From: Psychrosphaera algicola
GTDB lineage: Bacteria > Pseudomonadota > Gammaproteobacteria > Enterobacterales > Alteromonadaceae
NCBI RefSeq assembly: GCF_028401425.1
Contig: NZ_JAQOMS010000002.1
Span: 496,001 to 560,000 of the forward strand
Length of the DNA stretch: 64,000 nucleotides
Direction of reading: 5' to 3'
Made by a program: the position numbers and the translations under genes. Below the pieces are notes generated by a model, which was not told the origin of the DNA, did no database searches, and saw only the letters and a program-made list of their open reading frames with translations. Shown piece by piece: positions 1-9,833 of the stretch (positions are counted from its first letter, which is position 1; each line of letters starts with the position of its first letter).

Positions 1-820
1 CGAACTTATTATCAACGGTAAATCAATTACTTGTACGCACAATAAAGCGATTAAAGAAACTGACTGGTCAAAATGCGATGTGGTAATAGAAGCCTCTGGC
101 AAAATGAAGACAAAAGCGCTATTAAACGACTATTTGGAGCAAGGGGTAAAACGTGTAGTGGTTACCGCTCCAGTAAAAGAAGATGGTGTTCTAAATGTTG
201 TTATGGGAGTAAACGATCATCTGTTCAACAAGGACTTACACCCTATCGTGACCGCCGCGTCATGCACCACGAACTGCTTAGCGCCAGTCGTAAAAGTAAT
301 TCATGAAACACTAGGTATTAAACATGGGTCTATGACAACCATTCATGATATTACCAATACGCAAACTATCATTGACGCACCACACAAAGACTTACGCCGC
401 GCTCGAGCGTGTGGTTCTAGTTTGATCCCTACCACAACAGGTTCAGCGACCGCAATTACCCATATTTTTCCTGAACTTTTGGGTAAGTTAAATGGCCACG
501 CGATACGTGTGCCATTAACTAACGCTTCTATCACCGATTGCGTTTTTGAATTAGAACGTGAAACCAATATTGAAGAAGTAAATGCCCTATTACAACAAGC
601 TTCTCAAGGGCAATTGCAAGGTATCTTAGGTTATGAGGAACGCCCTCTTGTTTCCATCGATTACAAAACAGATCCACGTTCAGGCATCATTGATGCGTTA
701 TCGACTATGGTGATAAACAAAACGCAACTGAAATTGTACGTTTGGTATGACAACGAATGGGGTTATGCAAATAGAACGGCAGAATTGGCACGTTTAGTCG
801 GTATGGCAGATAAAGGCTAA
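1..820 (+). CDS. Glyceraldehyde-3-phosphate dehydrogenase of the ArsJ-linked type (5' end outside window)
   Basis: The frame is open from base 2, so the N-terminal NAD-binding part begins upstream of the window. The catalytic motif SCTTNC is present near base 260 and the conserved MTTIHD histidine segment follows; the C-terminal WYDNEWGYANR is intact, so the visible part is a normal GAPDH. Only 16 bases separate it from the arsJ start. In the family, a GAPDH next to ArsJ makes 1-arseno-3-phosphoglycerate from arsenate and glyceraldehyde 3-phosphate, and ArsJ exports it. That role is inferred from the pairing; the protein alone could not be told from a glycolytic GAPDH. Confidence 0.9.
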   Translation, partial: ELIINGKSITCTHNKAIKETDWSKCDVVIEASGKMKTKALLNDYLEQGVKRVVVTAPVKEDGVLNVVMGVNDHLFNKDLHPIVTAASCTTNCLAPVVKVIHETLGIKHGSMTTIHDITNTQTIIDAPHKDLRRARACGSSLIPTTTGSATAITHIFPELLGKLNGHAIRVPLTNASITDCVFELERETNIEEVNALLQQASQGQLQGILGYEERPLVSIDYKTDPRSGIIDALSTMVINKTQLKLYVWYDNEWGYANRTAELARLVGMADKG

Positions 821-836
821 GGGCAAGTTAACAAAC

Positions 837-2047
837 ATGGGACTTTTATCATTTAAAACACTATCGCCACAGATAAAACAATATTTATTGATCACCGCTA
901 ATTATTGGGCGTTTACATTAACTGATGGTGCACTGCGTATGCTCGTTGTGCTGTATTTTCATCAGTTAGGGTACTCACCATTAAATATTGCGATGTTATT
1001 TTTATTCTACGAAATATTTGGTGTTATCACTAACCTTGTTGGGGGTTGGTTAGGCGCTCGTTTAGGTTTAAACAAAACTATGAACATCGGGTTAGCGATT
1101 CAGATAATCGCGCTCGCTATGCTTGTAGTTCCTGCTGAAATGCTAACAATCGTCTACGTAATGGTGGCTCAAGCATTATCTGGTATCGCCAAAGATCTAA
1201 ATAAAATGAGTGCTAAGAGTTCCATTAAGTTACTTGTAAGCGACGGCGCAGAAGGAAAGCTCTATCATTGGATTGCAATACTGACGGGGAGTAAAAATGC
1301 ACTAAAGGGCGCTGGGTTCTTTTTAGGGGATTGCTACTTACTTTACTTGAATTTAAAGGCGCGATTATTGTTATGGCAGCCCTATTAAGTATCGTTTGGG
1401 TCGTTAGTTTAATCGCATTAAGGGAAGATCTGGGTAAAGCAAAGCACAAACCTAAATTCAGTGACATTTTTTCCAAGAGTGCATCAATAAATATTCTGTC
1501 AGCAGCGCGCATGTTTTTATTTGGGGCAAGAGATGTTTGGTTTGTAGTCGCATTACCAGTATTTTTAGCCGTAAAGTTTAATTGGGATCACTGGTGGGTT
1601 GGTGGATTTATGGCAAGTTGGGTAATCGGCTATGGTATCGTACAATCCTTCGCGCCCTATTTTACCGGAAAGAGACAGGGAAAAACGCCAACTGGAAAGT
1701 CTGCTTTTCTATGGGCAAGTTATTTGGCAATAATCCCCGCTTTTATTGCTTTGGCATTACACTTTAATTTTCACATTCTTGCGTCGATCATCATAGGACT
1801 CATTATTTTTGGCGTTGTGTTTGCCATTAATTCGTCTATGCATAGTTACCTTATCGTAAGTTACGCCGGTAACGACGGTGTGTCGCTCGACGTTGGTTTT
1901 TACTATATGGCTAATGCAATGGGCAGACTAATAGGCACTGTACTCTCAGGATGGGTATATCAAAATTTTGGCCTAGAGGCATGTTTATGGATATCAAGCT
2001 TGTTTGTTGCTACAGCGGCCTTGCTATCTTTGAAATTGAAACAATAA
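837..2047 (+). CDS. arsJ: Organoarsenical efflux MFS transporter ArsJ (one frameshift)
   Basis: About 400 residues of a hydrophobic major-facilitator protein, beginning at ATG 837 just after the GAPDH gene. The N-terminal stretch with YFHQLGYSPLNIAMLFLFYE and the loop SGIAKDLNKMSAKSSIKLL are typical of ArsJ. The frame breaks at the G run 1326-1329; adding one G restores a continuous protein (FLGGLLLTLLEF) running to the stop at 2047. Function by family: export of 1-arseno-3-phosphoglycerate across the inner membrane, with the upstream GAPDH supplying the substrate. The break looks like a homopolymer consensus error rather than decay, because both halves are otherwise well preserved. Confidence 0.88.
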
Positions 2048-2057
2048 AAACTGTACT

Positions 2058-2182
2058 CACTTTCCTAAATTGAAATTAAAAAGCGTCGGGAATAATTTGG
2101 TTGATTTGATATTGATGAGCTTGTTTTATGTGCTCACAATCTTTAAGAGATCAACAATTCTGACGCTTATTTTAGGAAGTGG
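2058..2182. repeat. Imperfect inverted repeat downstream of arsJ
   Basis: The left arm CACTTTCCTAAA...AAGCGTC (2058-2096) is matched in inverted orientation by GACGCTTATTTTAGGAAGTG (2162-2181), with about 65 bases between and a roughly 11-base length difference between arms. It could be a long transcription terminator of the arsenic genes or the ends of a small decayed element. No coding sequence lies inside. Confidence 0.3.
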
Positions 2183-2259
2183 ACGCCTCAATAATGGGCT
2201 GGTTGTAATTGGTTAAAACCAGTGACGAAGGAGCAAAAGCCAACCGTTTTTAACTTTGT

Positions 2260-2751
2260 TTAACAAATTGTTATGCTTTTTACCACCCTCTGGTTCTTGG
2301 ATATTTTCAAAATCAACCAAATTCCATTTTTGCCCATTGCGGCGATATATTCGTTTTTAAGATTGGGGTAGTCAGCCATATCGCTATCTAGCCGCTGACC
2401 AACAACTATACATTTTAGAGTTTCAGTTCCTGTATTTTTAATGTTATGTGCTTCACCTCCAGCACGATAACCAATAAAGTCACCTGCTTTAATTTCGTAT
2501 ACCTCATTTCCAACAATAGCTTCACCATTCCCTTCAAGAACATATACACATTCTTCCTCAGAATAATGAACATGCGTTTCGGTAGTTACATAACCGGGTT
2601 TAACTTCAATTATGTGAAACCCAATACCACTCAGACCCGTTAAGTCTCCAAGAGATTTATTAATACGCTTTGCATTAGGATTAAGAAAATGTGTTTTATC
2701 AATACCCTCGTAGGCATCAATCTCTTCTTTAGTAACTAAATATTTATCCAT
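2260..2751 (-). CDS. Cupin-domain protein (C-terminal frame shifted)
   Basis: Small single-domain cupin. The metal-binding motif 1 is visible as HVHYSEEECVYVLEG (about residues 60-75) and motif 2 around GDFIGYRAGGEAHNIKN (about 95-111). The last third reads better in another frame: one extra A in the run at 2354-2358 would give KKRIYRRNGQKWNLVDFENI, the usual ending of this cupin family, so the printed C-terminus is probably wrong and the true stop would lie near 2213. Substrate unknown. It is isolated on the minus strand between arsJ and a decayed transposase. Confidence 0.75.
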   Translation of the reverse strand: MDKYLVTKEEIDAYEGIDKTHFLNPNAKRINKSLGDLTGLSGIGFHIIEVKPGYVTTETHVHYSEEECVYVLEGNGEAIVGNEVYEIKAGDFIGYRAGGEAHNIKNTGTETLKCIVVGQRLDSDMADYPNLKNEYIAAMGKNGIWLILKISKNQRVVKSITIC

Positions 2752-3051
2752 CAGGTTACCTTATGAATGCACTCATTTTAATTTAAAACATAACAACTTC
2801 ATCAGGAAAAAGTTTCCTCAGATCCTGAAAAAATATTTTCCCTGTGCTTATTTATCTATTATTAGCAAACTCTTTAGGGTGCTTGCAACTACTATGTCTG
2901 AGCAATGATGTTTTTGTGGAAATCAGGAAAGTTCGGTGATCCGAAGACTATCGAGGAAATAGCAGTTAGTTGTTTCTATAAGGCAATGTCCCAGTTATGT
3001 GTTGATATCGTCAAATAAACAAGTACCAAAAAGAGGGTAAAGTTGGAAAGT

Positions 3052-3313
3052 ATGGTAATTGCCGAATCGAGTTCTTTATTTAAGGGGCGCAACAAATAAA
3101 GGCTTACAAAGGTTCAAATGCAAATTCTGTAAAAAATTCACAGGTGTAAAAAGCTCACCTTTTAAAACCCGATGCAATCAGACACGCTGATTGCTATGAC
3201 AAAGAGAGTGTACCGCTTTTCACTTAGACGACTCGCTATATGAGTTTAAATATTTATCTAAATGGTTAGCAGACCCACTGTTTATAATTTGTCAGGCTAA
3301 TAATAAACAGTAG
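3052..3313 (+). pseudogene. Remnant of a zinc-ribbon (InsA/IS1595-like) transposase
   Basis: No intact reading frame. In one frame 3101-3190 encodes LQRFKCKFCKKFTGVKSSPF, the C-x2-C half of a transposase zinc ribbon of the kind found at the N-terminus of IS1/IS1595-type transposases. Upstream, SSSLFKGRNK (3067-3096) reads in a neighbouring frame, and 3217-3313 encodes SLYEFKYLSKWLADPLF before a stop. The first cysteine pair and the catalytic region are missing. The interval 2752-3334 otherwise holds no gene that I can support. Confidence 0.4.
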
Positions 3314-3334
3314 TTGATACTTCTGAGGTAGAAA

Positions 3335-3919
3335 CTAAAGTAGAAACTCAAATCGGAAATAGTTGCTTAGGTTTGAAGTTACTTCAGTACTATTAGCGCT
3401 GTAAGCAATATAATCATCCAAATCTAAGTCGATAATTACACATCCACAAACAGGGCTATAATATGCTTCAATCCCATTCCCACTGTCACCAGAAATAAAA
3501 TCGGACCATTGCGCTTCGACTCTAAAAAGTAAAGGGTTGGAGTTTTCATAGTCCTGATAAAAGTAAAAAGTACCATTCACTCGCCTAACTTGTGTGTGCA
3601 ACATCAATTCAGTTTCTTCGCCCGAAAGCATACTTAAATCTTTAGTCCAATCGCCATCTGCGATAAATGAAAAATCAAAATAATTCCCATTGTGGGTAAA
3701 CAAGGTCTGCGAACATTCGGTATCTACACACCGCTTTTCTAATTGTTTTGGCTTAGTCAACTCAATACTGAAGTAGCCAGTTCGTTGTTCTAAATCAACC
3801 TCGGTGAACGTAGCAACCTCACTATCATTGGTAAAGGACACTTGATCAGAAAATGCGTCCTCTTCGAGAACACAGGCTGACAATAACAAAGTTAGAAGGC
3901 CCACCGTAATTAATTTCAT
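3335..3919 (-). CDS. Hypothetical lipoprotein
   Basis: Start chosen at base 3919, where AAGGAG lies a few bases upstream; a longer frame opens earlier but lacks this. The N-terminus MKLITVGLLTLLLSAC is a lipoprotein signal with lipobox LSAC, so the mature protein should be lipid-anchored at Cys16. About 194 residues, acidic, with cysteines in VDTECS and PVCGC that could form disulfides. I do not recognise a family. A terminator-like hairpin (4031-4055) separates it from the genes behind it, so it appears to be a single transcription unit. Confidence 0.7.
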   Translation of the reverse strand: MKLITVGLLTLLLSACVLEEDAFSDQVSFTNDSEVATFTEVDLEQRTGYFSIELTKPKQLEKRCVDTECSQTLFTHNGNYFDFSFIADGDWTKDLSMLSGEETELMLHTQVRRVNGTFYFYQDYENSNPLLFRVEAQWSDFISGDSGNGIEAYYSPVCGCVIIDLDLDDYIAYSANSTEVTSNLSNYFRFEFLL

Positions 3920-4022
3920 AAACTTCTCCTTAAGGCTCAATATCAAATATAGACTTACAAGAATTAACTCAAAACGATCCATCGACAATAATATAATCAT
4001 AACTATCATATAATTGGATGAA

Positions 4023-4056
4023 AAACAAAAAAGCCCTACCTAACTGGTTGGGCTTG
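4023..4056 (-). terminator. Terminator of the bax-DUF2987 operon
   Basis: Read on the minus strand, AAGCCC (4055-4050) pairs with GGGCTT (4036-4031), followed by a T-rich run (TTTTTTGTTTTT). It sits 125 bases beyond the DUF2987 stop. Confidence 0.7.
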
Positions 4057-4179
4057 TTAAACGTTAAACTGTAGTTTTAAAAAGTGTATTGATGACAAAC
4101 CGACTTTGTAAAGTTTGATACCTCTAAACTCTACTTTTTAACGAAAATTGAAGATTAAAAATCACTGATTACCTTAGCT

Positions 4180-4851
4180 CTATGGTTTAATAAACGGAAC
4201 AATCTTCGATGGTATTGAACTAAGGACAAATGGTTTTTCAGCGTTTTTAAGTATGGCTGAAGTTAATATACATTGGTTATCACTGCACCAACTTTCATCT
4301 CCGTTGATTATACTTAATTGCTCTCCAGTTTTTCCTAAAACGGTAACACCTGTGACTTTTGGTACTAAAAACGACATCATGCCTCCTAAATCCTGGAGAG
4401 CATCGTTAAAAGTTTCAACAAGACGGACTAGCTTAGTATTGTCTATGGTTGAGGCTAACAAGAAGCTGTTTTCAAGTCTCATGTTTAAGCCGCACTCTAA
4501 TCCCTTTTCGGTTTCAATGACCAACTTTGCTTTATCCATGTCCAACTGTTCATCAAATGGCAATAAAACTTCACCATTTTCTAGATAGTAAACAGGCATT
4601 GATTTGATCTTAGTTTGCAACTTAGCCGAACGTATTGGACAGGCTTTTTTACTGTTAATTTGATTAAAGTAAAACGCCAATTTTATATCAACATATTCAG
4701 CTTCATCCAAATCATCCATACGATCAAAAAAGCCATCGTAGTTGAGTTCCATCGTCTTTGTTTGTTGTTCAACGTTGGCAAATAGGCTACTCGACACCAA
4801 ACACATGGGGAAAATCAGTAAAAACGGTACCGCTAATTTTTTCAATGTCAT
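4180..4851 (-). CDS. DUF2987-family exported protein
   Basis: 223 residues with a signal peptide (LLIFPMCLVSSSLFA). The conserved N-terminal stretch TMELNYDGFFDRMD and the paired cysteines (KKACPIRS, GLECGL, WCSDNQC) suggest a periplasmic disulfide-bonded protein of the DUF2987 family, widespread in Alteromonadales with no assigned function. Its ATG follows directly on the stop codon of the bax gene, so the two are translationally linked and probably act in the same envelope process. Confidence 0.75.
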   Translation of the reverse strand: MTLKKLAVPFLLIFPMCLVSSSLFANVEQQTKTMELNYDGFFDRMDDLDEAEYVDIKLAFYFNQINSKKACPIRSAKLQTKIKSMPVYYLENGEVLLPFDEQLDMDKAKLVIETEKGLECGLNMRLENSFLLASTIDNTKLVRLVETFNDALQDLGGMMSFLVPKVTGVTVLGKTGEQLSIINGDESWCSDNQCILTSAILKNAEKPFVLSSIPSKIVPFIKP

Positions 4852-5655
4852 TTACATATACTTTTGGTTAAAACGTAACATTTCTTGGATCTCTTCCACG
4901 TAGGCTTCGCGACGGGTTGAATATGGCAATAGCCCCTCTGCAATAACATACGGGTCCAGTTCATCATGGTTAACCCTTTGTTGATTTCTAAGTTGTCGTA
5001 ACTTAGCGTATGCGTGGCCAGTATTTAAGTTATGGAAATAACTTCTGATGGAATCCGCTGGCGTTGCAAATTTACGTACTTCATAGGTTTTGCCTGCAGG
5101 TCGGCCTGTTGGAATAACGCCGCAGCCTTTGGTAAAACACCATTGACCAAATAAATTATTTGCTTCTAACGCGAATCGCGAGGTTCCCCAACCACTTTCG
5201 TTGGCGGCCTGCATCAAAACCAAATCCACTGGGATAATATCAACACGAGTTAGTAATTCAGCTTTCACTTTATGTAAGTCGTCTAATTCTTTAATTCGGT
5301 ATTTTTTAGCAAGAGCAAGAAAACGCTTTTTGTCTGACGCGTTTTTACTCTGTGGACTAAATGATTCTACAAACGCGCGATGACGGCCGAGTTCTTCGTT
5401 AACTTCTAAAACAAATGGCTTCATAAAAGTAAAAAAAGCGTGCTTCTTTTCTTTCACATCACGAATGCTGGCAAAATCGGGGAGATGAACATTTTTATGA
5501 GATTTTTTAGATATGTGTTTTTCAACCGATCCAATCTCTATGTCTAGTTCGCTTTCTGAACTTGATTCTACCGGTGAATGCTGTACGAAGGGGTAAATAG
5601 CTGCATAAGCAACGACAAGGATAATGACTAATTTTTTTATTACTTGGCTTATCAT
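4852..5655 (-). CDS. bax: Bax-like peptidoglycan glucosaminidase
   Basis: 267 residues. One N-terminal membrane segment (VIKKLVIILVVAYAAIYPFV) is followed by a glucosaminidase domain with QAANESGWGTSRFALEANNL, in which the Glu of NESGWG is the expected catalytic acid, and NLFGQWCF, typical of Bax-family proteins. Likely a membrane-anchored enzyme cleaving peptidoglycan glycan strands in the periplasm. It is the first gene of a two-gene operon with the DUF2987 protein. The length is close to that of the E. coli protein. Assignment to the family is firm; the exact bond cleaved is inferred. Confidence 0.85.
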   Translation of the reverse strand: MISQVIKKLVIILVVAYAAIYPFVQHSPVESSSESELDIEIGSVEKHISKKSHKNVHLPDFASIRDVKEKKHAFFTFMKPFVLEVNEELGRHRAFVESFSPQSKNASDKKRFLALAKKYRIKELDDLHKVKAELLTRVDIIPVDLVLMQAANESGWGTSRFALEANNLFGQWCFTKGCGVIPTGRPAGKTYEVRKFATPADSIRSYFHNLNTGHAYAKLRQLRNQQRVNHDELDPYVIAEGLLPYSTRREAYVEEIQEMLRFNQKYM

Positions 5656-5779
5656 AAAATTTCCGTAATTGGGTTAAGCCTGTAATTTTAGCACAACTTA
5701 TCGAGGCGTCTTTACTCTATCCCAAAAATAGTTTTACCTGCTTGTAAACACAAGGCTTCATTAAGTGATTTAAATCGTG

Positions 5780-6286
5780 TTATTTTTTGTCGCTGTCTGT
5801 TAAACATTGGTGTACAAAACGGTGGCAATTATTATTGACCACATCGTATTCGCGATACGTATATACGTTGCTAATAGCACGTTCTCCCACGCCTTCAATT
5901 ACTATCGGATTGTGGTTTTTATCGCACGCAACAAACATATTATTGCCTGATCGGTCATCTAAAAAACGTTCATAAGATATTGCTTTAACTAAGCCATTTT
6001 CACTCAATTCAATTATGGTGTCCCGGTCAATCCAAATACCGGTGTGGTCAACAAGATTATAAACTTCACAACACACAATACTGCCAAACACTGGGGTCAC
6101 TGTTTGGCCATTGTCATAGGTATCTGAAGGTGTTTTAGTGATACTGGAATGATATATATTAGAATAATCGTCATTTTTACGATTTAATTCTAAATTTCTA
6201 TAGTGATTTTTGGTAGATTCATGTAACGCAGCCGCGCCTAACGCTAAACCTGCTGCAATTAAAGGTAATGCCATAATTTGTCTCAA
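5780..6286 (-). CDS. Membrane-anchored LRAT-like / permuted papain-fold protein
   Basis: 168 residues. A short N-terminal hydrophobic segment (MALPLIAAGLALGAAALH) precedes a domain with VFGSIVCCEV, then DHTGIWID, and near the C-terminus NNNCHRFVHQCL. A histidine in an HxG(I/V) motif followed far downstream by an NC-H-F motif is the arrangement of LRAT/HRASLS-type members of the NlpC/P60 superfamily, where that His and Cys form the catalytic pair. Substrate unknown; acyl transfer, lipid hydrolysis and amidase activity are all possible. It is monocistronic and divergent from alaA. Confidence 0.55.
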   Translation of the reverse strand: MRQIMALPLIAAGLALGAAALHESTKNHYRNLELNRKNDDYSNIYHSSITKTPSDTYDNGQTVTPVFGSIVCCEVYNLVDHTGIWIDRDTIIELSENGLVKAISYERFLDDRSGNNMFVACDKNHNPIVIEGVGERAISNVYTYREYDVVNNNCHRFVHQCLTDSDKK

Positions 6287-6374
6287 ATTTAATTAGTCAC
6301 CTTTATATTGTTATGTAAAAATGTATTTATGACTGTAATAAGTTGCAACAAGATGTAAATGGAAATATAACGTA

Positions 6375-7588
6375 ATGAAAACCATAAAAAAATCGAGCAA
6401 ATTAGACAACGTATGTTACGACATTCGAGGACCCGTCTTAGATGAAGCAAAACGTTTAGAAGAAGCTGGTCACAAGATCCTAAAACTAAACGTTGGTAAC
6501 CCTGCCCCATTTGGTTTTCAAGCCCCTGACGACATCTTAAAAGATGTCATTGCACAATTACCTAAAGCCTAGGGTTATTCAGATTCCAAAGGTTTGTATT
6601 CAGCTCGTGTTGCTATTATGCAATATTATCAGCAAAAAGGTCTACGAGACGTAACAGTCAACGATATCTATATCGGTAATGGGGTTAGTGAATTAATTTC
6701 CATGTCGATGCAAGCTTTGTTAGATAATGGTGATGAAGTATTAGTTCCAAGTCCCGACTATCCACTATGGACAGCTACCGTCTCGGTAAGTGGTGGTAAA
6801 GCCGTCCATTACCTTTGTGATGAAAATGATGATTGGGCACCTTCAATTGAAGACATTAAATCCAAGATCACAAAAAAACCAGAGCAATTGTTTTGATTAA
6901 TCCAAACAATCCAACTGGTGCGGTTTATAGCAAAAAAGTATTGTTAGAAATTGCAGACCTTGCGGCGGAACATGATTTGATCATTTTTAGTGATGAAATT
7001 TATGACAAAGTTTTATACGACGATGCTGTTCATCACAGTATTGCAGCTATGCGTCAGGACCTATTTATTGTTACGTTCAGCGGTTTGTCTAAAAACTATC
7101 GAGTCGCGGGTTTTAGAACAGGATGGATGTTGCTATCGGGCCCCAAAAAATGGGCTGGCGATTACATTGACGGCTTAAACATGCTGGCATCAATGCGACT
7201 ATGTGCCAATGTGCCATGTCAAAATGCAATTCAACAAGCATTAGGTGGGTACCAAAGTATCAACGATTTGGTCGCAAAAGAAGGTCGACTATACCGTCAA
7301 ATGGATTATGCCTACAAAGCATTAAATGCCATCGATGGTATTTCAGTTACTCGTCCTAAAGGCGCAATGTATTTATTTCCGAAAATTGATCTGTCAAAAT
7401 TTAATATTGAAGACGATGAAAAAATGGTGCTCGACTTACTAAGGCAGAAATACATACTCGTGGTCCATGGCCGAGGCTTTAATTGGCCAAGCCCAGATCA
7501 CTTTAGATTGGTGTTCCTACCGCATATAGATGAGTTGAAAAAGGCCATCTCTGACCTATCTGACTTTTTAGATGTATACCGAAAATGA
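6375..7588 (+). CDS. alaA: Glutamate-pyruvate aminotransferase AlaA (one in-frame stop, one frameshift)
   Basis: A type I aminotransferase of about 404 residues, matching AlaA (YfbQ) along its length and followed by yfbR as in E. coli. The PLP lysine lies in SGLSKNYRVAGFRTGWML and the substrate-binding NPNNPTGA is present. Two lesions are seen: TAG at 6570-6572 where the family has Gln (expected CCCAGGG, read CCTAGGG), and a missing G near 6885-6890 before LINPNNPTG. Both fit consensus errors, the first at a CCAGG site. The enzyme makes alanine from pyruvate and glutamate. Confidence 0.88.
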
Positions 7589-8182
7589 TAATGGAACACA
7601 GTCACTTTTTGCCAATATCGCCCGCTTGAAGTTAATTCAACGCTGGCCTTTAATGCGAACCGTCACCACCGAAAATGTGCAGGAGCATAGCCATCAAGTG
7701 GCAACTGTCGCGCACATTTTGGCATTGATCAAAAACAAAAAGTTTAATGGCAACGTCAACCCTGAAAAAGCGGCACTCGTTGCGTTATATCATGACGCTA
7801 GCGAAGTATTAACTGGCGATTTACCCAGCCCAATTAAATATCACAATGAAGATATCGCAAACGCCTATAAAAAATTGAAGCAGTAGCCGAAAAATCATTG
7901 TTGCAAATGTTACCTGCTGAATTTAGGGAAGACTTCAGTGACCTTCTATTACATGAAAATATTGATCCTGAGATGGCTCGGATTGTGAAGTCAGCGGATG
8001 TAATTTGCGGTTTAATTAAAACCTTAGAAGAACTAAGCGCAGGCAATCATGAATTTGAGAAAGCCAAAAAGAACATTAACAAAACACTACAAAAGTATCG
8101 TTGCCCGGAAGTCGACTATTTTATGGATATGTTTTTACCAAGCTTCTCGCTAAACTTTGACGAAATTTCGTCACCACTTTAA
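7572..8182 (+). CDS. yfbR: 5'-deoxynucleotidase YfbR (one frameshift)
   Basis: HD-domain phosphohydrolase of about 203 residues. The metal ligands are visible in VQEHSHQVATVAHI and LYHDASEVLTGDLPSP. The start overlaps the alaA end by 17 bases, as expected for a co-transcribed pair. One A is missing from the run 7869-7874; restoring it gives AYKKIEAVAEKSLLQML and a continuous protein. By family it removes phosphate from dNMPs; in the same operon as a dGTPase-like gene it points to nucleotide-pool control. Confidence 0.88.
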
Positions 8183-8190
8183 GGCTTTAG

Positions 8191-9509
8191 ATGACTGACG
8201 TTTGGAACAATCGACAATCGGGGGATGCCAATCAAAGACCCAACGATCAACGAGACCCATTCCAACGAGATCGCGCCCGGATATTGCATTCCGCGGCGTT
8301 TCGTCGTTTACAATCCAAAACTCAGATCCTCGGCGTAGGACAAGACGATTTTTATCGGACTCGATTAACTCATTCGTTAGAAGTAGCCCAAATCGGCACG
8401 GGGTTAACCGCTCAGTTAAGACAAAATAATATCGTCCTTAACCATCAATTTCTCAAAGCTGCTTTACCATCTGATGCACTAATTGAATCTCTTTGTTTAG
8501 CACATGATTTGGGTCACCCACCATTTGGTCACGGAGGTGAAATTGCGTTAAATTATATGATGAAATCCTCCGGTGGATTCGAAGCAAACGGACAAACATT
8601 CAGAATCGCAACAAAACTTGAACCCTATACACCCGCGTTTGGTATGGATCTTACGCGTCGAACCTTACTAGGGTTGGTTAAATATCCACTTTTAATTAAA
8701 CAAAACCCTGAATTTATTCAGCCAAACAATATTTCGACAATTATACGTGCTGACAGTTGGAAACCCATTAAAGGTCTATTCGACGATGACAAGGCGAGCT
8801 TTGATTGGTTATTGCAACCTCTGACAGACAAAGACCGTAGTCAATTTTTAGAAATAGATACCGATGGTGCTGCAACGGGACCGTTTCTTTCTTTAAAAGC
8901 AAAATACAAATCTCTCGACTGTTCAATTATGGAACTAGCCGACGACATCGCCTACGGTGTTCATGACTTAGAAGACGCTATCGTGTTAGGCAAGGTGACG
9001 AGCGATTTCTGGCACGACGAAGTATTACCTAGCTTGTTAACGACCGGTAACCCTTGGGCAAAAAACACGCCAAGCAACTGTCTATAATGTTATTTAGCAA
9101 AGAACATCATCAGCGAAAAAATGCAATTGGTGCCCTAGTAAATCACCTAATCACCAATATAAGCATTGTCAAACTGCCTACCCCGTTTGCCGAAACATTG
9201 CTTCAATATAACGCTCAATTACTTCCTACGGCACAACCGGTGTTGGACTTATTGAAACGATTTGTTTTTAAACATGTAATCCAAAATACCGAAATCCAAC
9301 AACTGGAATTCAAGGGACAAAGAATGTTAATTTCATTATTTGAAGCCTTTTCGTGTGATCCAAAGCGCCTGTTGCCAACTCAAGTAAAACAATTATGGTT
9401 AATGAGTGAAGAACAAGGACTCAACTCTGATCGGATAATTTGCGATTATCTCGCTGGGATGTCTGATGACCACGCAATCCGTGTTTACAACCGTTTGTTT
9501 GGCATGTAG
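8191..9509 (+). CDS. dGTPase-like HD triphosphohydrolase (one frameshift)
   Basis: About 440 residues. The HD signature is clear: TRLTHSLEVAQIG supplies the first His and CLAHDLGHPPFGHGGE the His-Asp pair; a second metal-site Asp lies in MELADDIAYGVHDLEDA. This is the Dgt-like group common in marine gammaproteobacteria, expected to cleave dNTPs to nucleoside and triphosphate. One A is missing in the run 9060-9065 (WAKKHAKQLS after repair). It starts 8 bases after yfbR, so the alaA-yfbR-dgt genes look like one operon. Some Dgt homologues limit phage growth by nucleotide depletion; nothing here shows that role. Confidence 0.85.
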
Positions 9510-9700
9510 TACTAATTCATACCACAATTCAAAATTCCACTTCTATCTTCCTCTTTGAATTACACACATGACATAAAAAGTAAAGCCTCAATAAACACAA
9601 CCCATTGTATTTAAACAAAAATATAAACCACCTGTGTGAGGACAGAAATAGAGTGTCTATAAGTAATTACACGAAGTCGTTATAAACACCTGTCCATTCT

Positions 9701-9741
9701 GTAAGTAGTCATGTAAGTAATTATGTAAGTCGACATGTAAT
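9701..9741. repeat. Three 12-bp direct repeats (iteron-like)
   Basis: Three head-to-tail units with exact 12-base period: GTAAGTAGTCAT, GTAAGTAATTAT and GTAAGTCGACAT, then a partial GTAAT. A further GTAAGTCAATTT occurs at 9802. One helical turn plus a little between copies on the same DNA face suggests a protein-binding array upstream of the small ORF at 9834. The rest of 9510-9994 contains only that ORF and its terminator. Confidence 0.5.
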
Positions 9742-9833
9742 AGTACAAAAAGACTTTCACTTTGGATAAAAAAGACTATGCTTATCGAACTAGCAAAAAC
9801 TGTAAGTCAATTTTACAAGGGTGGGACAAGATC

